Origin: Knoellia subterranea KCTC 19937
GTDB taxonomy: Bacteria > Actinomycetota > Actinomycetes > Actinomycetales > Dermatophilaceae
Length of the DNA stretch: 43,265 bases
Direction: 5' to 3'
Assembly (NCBI RefSeq): GCF_000768685.1
Contig: NZ_AVPK01000016.1
Span: 1-43,265 of the forward strand
In this document: piece after piece, positions 39,840-43,265 of the stretch
Numbering within the stretch: the stretch's first letter is position 1
Layout: every line of letters starts with the position of its first letter
Notes under the pieces: model-generated
Seen by the model: only the letters and a program-made list of their open reading frames with translations
Databases searched by the model: none
Told to the model about the DNA's origin: nothing
Program-made: the position numbers and the translations under genes

Positions 39840-40208
39840 TCAGCCTCCGAGGTCGCTGAGCCGGCCCTGCAGGGTTCGCTGGACCTGCTCGCCGCGCTCG
39901 ATCTGGGCATCGAGGTCGCCGATCGGGGCCTCGGCGAGGTCACGCAGGGCCGCGTCGATGACGAGGTCCCCCGTCTCCGGCGCCGGCTCGGCGGCCGGGT
40001 CGACGTCCTGATGGTCTTCCGGGTTCTCGTCAGTGGCGTCGTCGAGGGAGACCTCGTCCTCCGGCGCTGGCCCGTCGTCGAAGATCTCGCCAGCAGTGGC
40101 GAGCTCGACGTGCGGCTCCTCCACGTCCCGACCCACGACTCGCTCCACGTCGTGGTCGACGTGGAGCGAGTCGTCGTCGGTCTGATCCTGGGTGAAGTCG
40201 CTGCTCAC
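39840..40208 (-). CDS. Small acidic protein of the tlyA cluster, unknown function
   Basis: The 122-residue protein has a strongly acidic, disordered-looking first two-thirds (many Asp/Glu, for example EDEVSLDDATDENPEDHQD) and a C-terminal predicted helix pair (DAALRDLAEAPIGDLDAQIERGEQVQRTLQGRLSDL). It sits where M. tuberculosis has the small gene Rv1693 before tlyA. The GTG start overlaps the stop of the Lys/Ala-rich protein gene (GTGA). The C-terminal helix is the only part that looks conserved. Function unknown; pairing with the basic neighbour is discussed in the findings. Confidence 0.82.
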   Translation of the reverse strand: MSSDFTQDQTDDDSLHVDHDVERVVGRDVEEPHVELATAGEIFDDGPAPEDEVSLDDATDENPEDHQDVDPAAEPAPETGDLVIDAALRDLAEAPIGDLDAQIERGEQVQRTLQGRLSDLGG

Positions 40209-41026
40209 GCGCCGCTCGCCGACGATGCCGAGGCGGCCGGAGCAGCCGACGTGGCGGTGCTCGCCTTCTTCGCCGGAGCCTTCTTGGCCGCGACCTTCTT
40301 CGCCGGGGCGGCCTTGGCGGCACCCGCCTTCTTCGCGGGAGCCTTCTTCGCGGGAGCCTTCTTGGCCGTGGACTTCTTGGCGGGAGCCTTCTTCGCCGCA
40401 ACTGCGGTGCCGGCAGACGTGGCCTTCGTGACACTGGCCTTCTTCGCGGGAGCCTTCTTCGCGAGAGCCTTCTTGGCTGCGGACTTCTTTGCCGTGGTCG
40501 CCTTCTTGGCGGGGGCGGCCTTCTTGGCGGGGGCGGTCGTCTTCTTGAGGGCGGCGCGAGCCGGACGACGCGAGCCTGCCTTCGGTGCGGGAGCGGCCGC
40601 TGCAACGGCGTCGCTCGCGGTGTCCTCGACCGACCCGGCGAGTCGAGACACACCGGGGGCTGCACTGGTCGCCGCTGCCGACGAACGTGCCGAAAGGTTG
40701 GCGGCGAGGTCTTCGACCTGGCCCCGCAGGGAGTTCACGGTGTCGCTCATCGTCGCGAGTTCGCGCTGGAGCGAGGTCACATCGAGACGACCCACGGCCT
40801 TGTCGACCTCCGAACGCACGAGCGAGACGAGGTTCTTGCGGTTCGTGTTGGCTGCGGCGATCAGGTCATCGGCCAGCTTGCTCGCCTGCTTCGTGACCTT
40901 CTTGGCAGAGAGGTCGCTGTTCGTGAGCGCGACGAGCTCGGCTGCCGCATCCTTGGCAGCACCCTTGGTCATTTCCCCGAGACCCGAGGCGAGCTCGACG
41001 TATCCCTGGATCGAACGCTTGGCCAT
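40205..41026 (-). CDS. Phasin-like helical protein with histone H1-like Lys/Ala tail
   Basis: The 273-residue protein has a helical N-terminal half (1-115; AKRSIQGYVELASGLGEMTKGAAKDAAAELVAL and QRELATMSDTVNSLRGQVEDLAANL) resembling phasin or polyhydroxyalkanoate-granule-associated and coiled-coil proteins. It is followed by an Ala/Ser linker and a long basic tail (about 155-255) made of AKK and PAKK repeats like those of actinobacterial Hup/HU and eukaryotic histone H1. This suggests nucleic-acid binding. AGGAGGAACC precedes the ATG. It may link DNA or ribosomes with another partner; the role is inferred. Confidence 0.85.
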   Translation of the reverse strand: MAKRSIQGYVELASGLGEMTKGAAKDAAAELVALTNSDLSAKKVTKQASKLADDLIAAANTNRKNLVSLVRSEVDKAVGRLDVTSLQRELATMSDTVNSLRGQVEDLAANLSARSSAAATSAAPGVSRLAGSVEDTASDAVAAAAPAPKAGSRRPARAALKKTTAPAKKAAPAKKATTAKKSAAKKALAKKAPAKKASVTKATSAGTAVAAKKAPAKKSTAKKAPAKKAPAKKAGAAKAAPAKKVAAKKAPAKKASTATSAAPAASASSASGA

Positions 41027-41059
41027 GGTTCCTCCTGTGACTCGTGGTGGTTCCGGCCC

Positions 41060-41065
41060 ACGCTA
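41060..41065 (-). promoter_or_regulatory. Candidate internal -10 box before the Lys/Ala-rich protein gene
   Basis: TAGCGT on the minus strand in the 66-base gap after the HAD gene. It could give the tlyA-recN part of the cluster its own promoter. There is no good -35. Confidence 0.3.
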
Positions 41066-41092
41066 CTCGGCGTCCACCGCATCTGGCGCCCG

Positions 41093-41998
41093 TCAGCGCA
41101 GGAGAGACTCCAGTTCCGACGGCAGCTCCGCCGCTGAAGCGGGACCAGCGCCAGTGTCGGCGCCCTCCCACGCGGCGCGCAAGGCGGCCCTGGCGGGCTC
41201 GAGTTCCTCGACCTCCACATGCAGTGCGCGCAGATCAGCGGCAACCCACGTGGGGCGTGACTCCGCCGGGGCCATCAGGGCGTCACGGATGTCGTGGACT
41301 CCGGTCATCACGAGCAGTGAGTCCATGCCGGCCATGTGTGCACCCTGGATGTCGGTTTCGAGCCGATCGCCAATCGCGAGAACCCGATCCGGCGCCACTC
41401 CGAGGCGCTCGGCGCACATGAGATAGAGCGGTTCGTCGGGCTTGCCGGCCACCAGCTCCGGCCCACGCCCCACCGCCGCGCCAACCGCCAGCACGAGGGC
41501 ACCGTTGCCCGGCGCGTAGCCGTCCGCCGTCGGAAGCGTGTGGTCCGTATTGGTGGCCAACCACAGCGCTCCCCGCTGAATGGCGTATGCCGCCTGCGCC
41601 AGATCCGTTGCCGTCACCTGCGGTCCGTACCCCTGCACGACTGCGGCCGGCTCGTCCGATGCCGAGAACACGGGTCGGAACCCTCGGTCGCGCAGGGCCG
41701 TCGCGACCCCCTCTCCGCCGATCGCAAGAACGGCCGCGCCCGGCTCGAGGTGCCGAGTCAGGACCCACGCCGCGGCCTGGCTGCTCGTGGCCACATCCGC
41801 GTCGGCGATGTCGAGACCGAGGCTGCGCAGGTGGTCGGCCACCTCCGCCGGGGGCCTTGAGGCGTTGTTCGTGGCGAACTGCACCGGCTTGGCGGCAGCG
41901 GTCAGCGATTCGACCGCATGCGGCACGGCGGGCTCACCGCGGTACACCACACCGTCGAGGTCGCAGATGAACGCGTCGTAGCGATCGAGCAGCCTCAC
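41093..41998 (-). CDS. HAD-IIA (NagD-like) phosphatase
   Basis: The 301-residue HAD hydrolase with a C2 cap has motif I ICDLDGVVYRG (Asp13, Asp15), motif II ATNNASR, motif III around GKPDEPLYLM, and motif IV AIGDRLETDI. The gene is in the position of M. tuberculosis Rv1692, shown to be a glycerol-3-phosphate phosphatase in glycerophospholipid recycling, so the same activity is plausible. GTG start overlapping the TPR-protein stop (GTGA). A C-terminal acidic extension of about 50 residues follows the fold. Confidence 0.93.
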   Translation of the reverse strand: MRLLDRYDAFICDLDGVVYRGEPAVPHAVESLTAAAKPVQFATNNASRPPAEVADHLRSLGLDIADADVATSSQAAAWVLTRHLEPGAAVLAIGGEGVATALRDRGFRPVFSASDEPAAVVQGYGPQVTATDLAQAAYAIQRGALWLATNTDHTLPTADGYAPGNGALVLAVGAAVGRGPELVAGKPDEPLYLMCAERLGVAPDRVLAIGDRLETDIQGAHMAGMDSLLVMTGVHDIRDALMAPAESRPTWVAADLRALHVEVEELEPARAALRAAWEGADTGAGPASAAELPSELESLLR

Positions 41999-43155
41999 TC
42001 GGAGTCCTCGATCTCCTCGTCCTCCTCGTCGGCTCCCCCGAGAAGATCCGTAGGAACCACGCCGTCGAGCTCTTCGAGGCGTTCAACCGCGTCGGTCTCG
42101 TAGTCGGTGTCGGCATCGGCAGCGCGCTGGAACCACTCGCGAGCCTCGTCCGCGCGTCCCAGTCCGAGCAGGGTGTCGGCGTAGGCGTAGGCTAGGCGGG
42201 GCTGATTCGACTTCTTGAGCTGGGGAATCTGCAACGCGAGCAGCGCAGCATCGGTCTGCCCCAGATCGCGGCGGATCCCGCTCACGACGATGGCCAGCTC
42301 GACCTTCTCCTGAGTCGGAAGGCGCTTGGCCTCCGGCGACTGGGCGAGATCCAGGGCCCGCTCGTGGCGGCCCAGTCCTCGTTCGCAGTCGACCATGAGC
42401 GGAATGAGGTGGTCCGATCCACTGATCCGACGCACCGTGCGGAACTCACCGAGCGCCCGCGCAAAGTCGCCCGAGCGATAGGCCACCATCCCGAGGGCCT
42501 CCCGGGCCGCGGGCACTCGTCCCGCCCGGCGCACCGCGGTCTCCGCGTGCGCCATCGCAGCGTCGATCTCGTCGGCCTCGAGGAGGGCAGCCACCATCAC
42601 GAGGTGCTGTGCCACACCATCGGCGTTCTCCTTGCTCAGGGTCCGCAACTGCAGATGCACCGAGCGGTCGAGCTCCTTGCCGGTCACTCCGTCCGGGATC
42701 CGGGGTTCGGGCAGTCGCGGCGTCTTCGGCGCCAGACGTGAACCGCCACGCTGCTCCCTATCGCGATCGGCACCACCGCGGTTCGGGCGCCCGGCGCCTC
42801 CACCTGTGCGTCGATCCCCCGAGTCGCGTCGGTCGCCTCCCGCGCGACGCATCCCGCCGTCACGGCTGTCGCCACTGCTCGTGCGACGGTCGCCGCCTTC
42901 ACGGAAGGGGCGGTCGCCGCCGCGGGGTGCGCCATCACGACCCTCGCTGCTCCCCCGCCGACGGTCATCGCCGTCGCGGAACGGCCGGTCGCCACCGCGG
43001 GACCCGCGGCCGCTGGCGTCACGCCCACGAGAGCCACCATCGCGCCCCCGGGCGCCGTCGCCTCGGCCGCGCGCACCACCGTCGCGCCCCGAGCCGCCAC
43101 GACGGGAGTCGTCCCGTCCGCCGTCACGGCGTGGTCCGCGATTCTCATCGGTCAT
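41995..43155 (-). CDS. TPR-like protein with Arg/Gly/Asp-rich disordered N-terminus
   Basis: The 386-residue protein has a low-complexity first part (1-140) made of Arg, Gly, Asp and Ser, with repeated units such as GGDRPFR (54-60 and 79-85) and RGRDGG. The second part (about 160-360) is all-helical with TPR-like spacing (EADEIDAAMAHAETAVRRAGRVPAAREALGMVAYRSGDFARALGEFR, ADTLLGLGRADEAREWFQRAADADTD). It occupies the place of mycobacterial Rv1691. An acidic tail ends it. GGAGG lies 6 bases before the ATG. RGG-rich tails usually bind RNA; this is inference. Confidence 0.85.
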   Translation of the reverse strand: MTDENRGPRRDGGRDDSRRGGSGRDGGARGRGDGARGRDGGSRGRDASGRGSRGGDRPFRDGDDRRRGSSEGRDGAPRGGDRPFREGGDRRTSSGDSRDGGMRRAGGDRRDSGDRRTGGGAGRPNRGGADRDREQRGGSRLAPKTPRLPEPRIPDGVTGKELDRSVHLQLRTLSKENADGVAQHLVMVAALLEADEIDAAMAHAETAVRRAGRVPAAREALGMVAYRSGDFARALGEFRTVRRISGSDHLIPLMVDCERGLGRHERALDLAQSPEAKRLPTQEKVELAIVVSGIRRDLGQTDAALLALQIPQLKKSNQPRLAYAYADTLLGLGRADEAREWFQRAADADTDYETDAVERLEELDGVVPTDLLGGADEEDEEIEDSE

Positions 43156-43202
43156 GAAGAGCCTCCAGGGCAGTCGGGCAGCGTCAGCCGCAATGCACGT
43201 GC

Positions 43203-43208
43203 AGTCTA
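43203..43208 (-). promoter_or_regulatory. Candidate -10 box for the TPR-to-pyrG cluster
   Basis: TAGACT on the minus strand, about 48 bases upstream of the start at 43155. The rest of 43156-43265 shows no gene. Confidence 0.35.
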
Positions 43209-43265
43209 GGGGCCTGTCGCCTGAGCGCGTCGAGGCCCGGAAATGAGAAATGGCCCGCCGGGTGG

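Noticed and set aside
38394-41426. A 1010-codon open frame on the plus strand antisense to nadK, tlyA and the Lys/Ala-rich protein gene
   Set aside because: High GC removes stop codons from all frames. The opposite strand encodes recognisable proteins with ribosome-binding sites and overlaps, and the antisense product is Arg/Ser/Ala-rich with no domain.

Overview
The window is about 43 kb of very GC-rich DNA (roughly 70% by eye) from an actinobacterial chromosome. Gene content and order (alaS-ruvX-mltG-aroE-prepilin peptidase-aroC-aroK-aroB-efp-nusB, and TPR protein-HAD-tlyA-nadK-recN-steA-steB-pyrG) match those known from Mycobacterium and other Actinobacteria. Within the phylum, a Micrococcales genome of the Intrasporangiaceae/Dermatophilaceae kind is my best guess, but this is inference. 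I see no rRNA, tRNA, CRISPR, insertion sequence or prophage.

Layout. (1) 1-2500: the start of a pyr operon on the minus strand (pyrR-pyrB-pyrC), with a PyrR-binding stem-loop directly against the pyrR ribosome-binding site. (2) 2600-4300: a small accessory stretch with a 59-codon ORF, a DHFR-like reductase and a VapBC/FitAB-type toxin-antitoxin pair. (3) 4300-18000: nusB and efp, then an accessory insert (NYN-domain protein, exported intradiol dioxygenase-like lipoprotein, divergent FMN/Fe-S glutamate-synthase-like protein), then aroB-aroK-aroC, a membrane protein, and prepilin peptidase-aroE-mltG-ruvX-alaS. (4) 18100-23400: mainly plus-strand accessory genes (LLM flavin oxidoreductase, PadR regulator with a zinc-ribbon partner, alpha/beta hydrolase, GNAT, TfoX-like), with rarA on the minus strand. 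(5) 23400-27600: a RelA/SpoT-like protein, a HAD hydrolase, aspS and a LysM protein. (6) 27700-43155: one long minus-strand cluster running from a TPR protein through tlyA, nadK, recN, steA, steB, a MraY-like protein, a MurJ-like flippase, a glycosyltransferase and pyrG to a Nudix hydrolase and a YchJ protein.

Genes within each cluster are usually joined by 4-base ATGA or GTGA overlaps, which implies operons with translational coupling. I used these overlaps to fix many starts. Several genes lack a Shine-Dalgarno site but have a TANNNT -10 box ending 6-7 bases before the start codon, as expected for leaderless mRNAs.

The two observations most worth following are these. The octamer GTATGCCG/CGGCATAC occurs 25 times, where one or two are expected, in both orientations and in several reading frames. 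A tightly coupled MraY-like/MurJ-like/GT4 gene set sits between the cell-separation genes steA-steB and pyrG, and looks like an undescribed envelope glycolipid assembly and export module.
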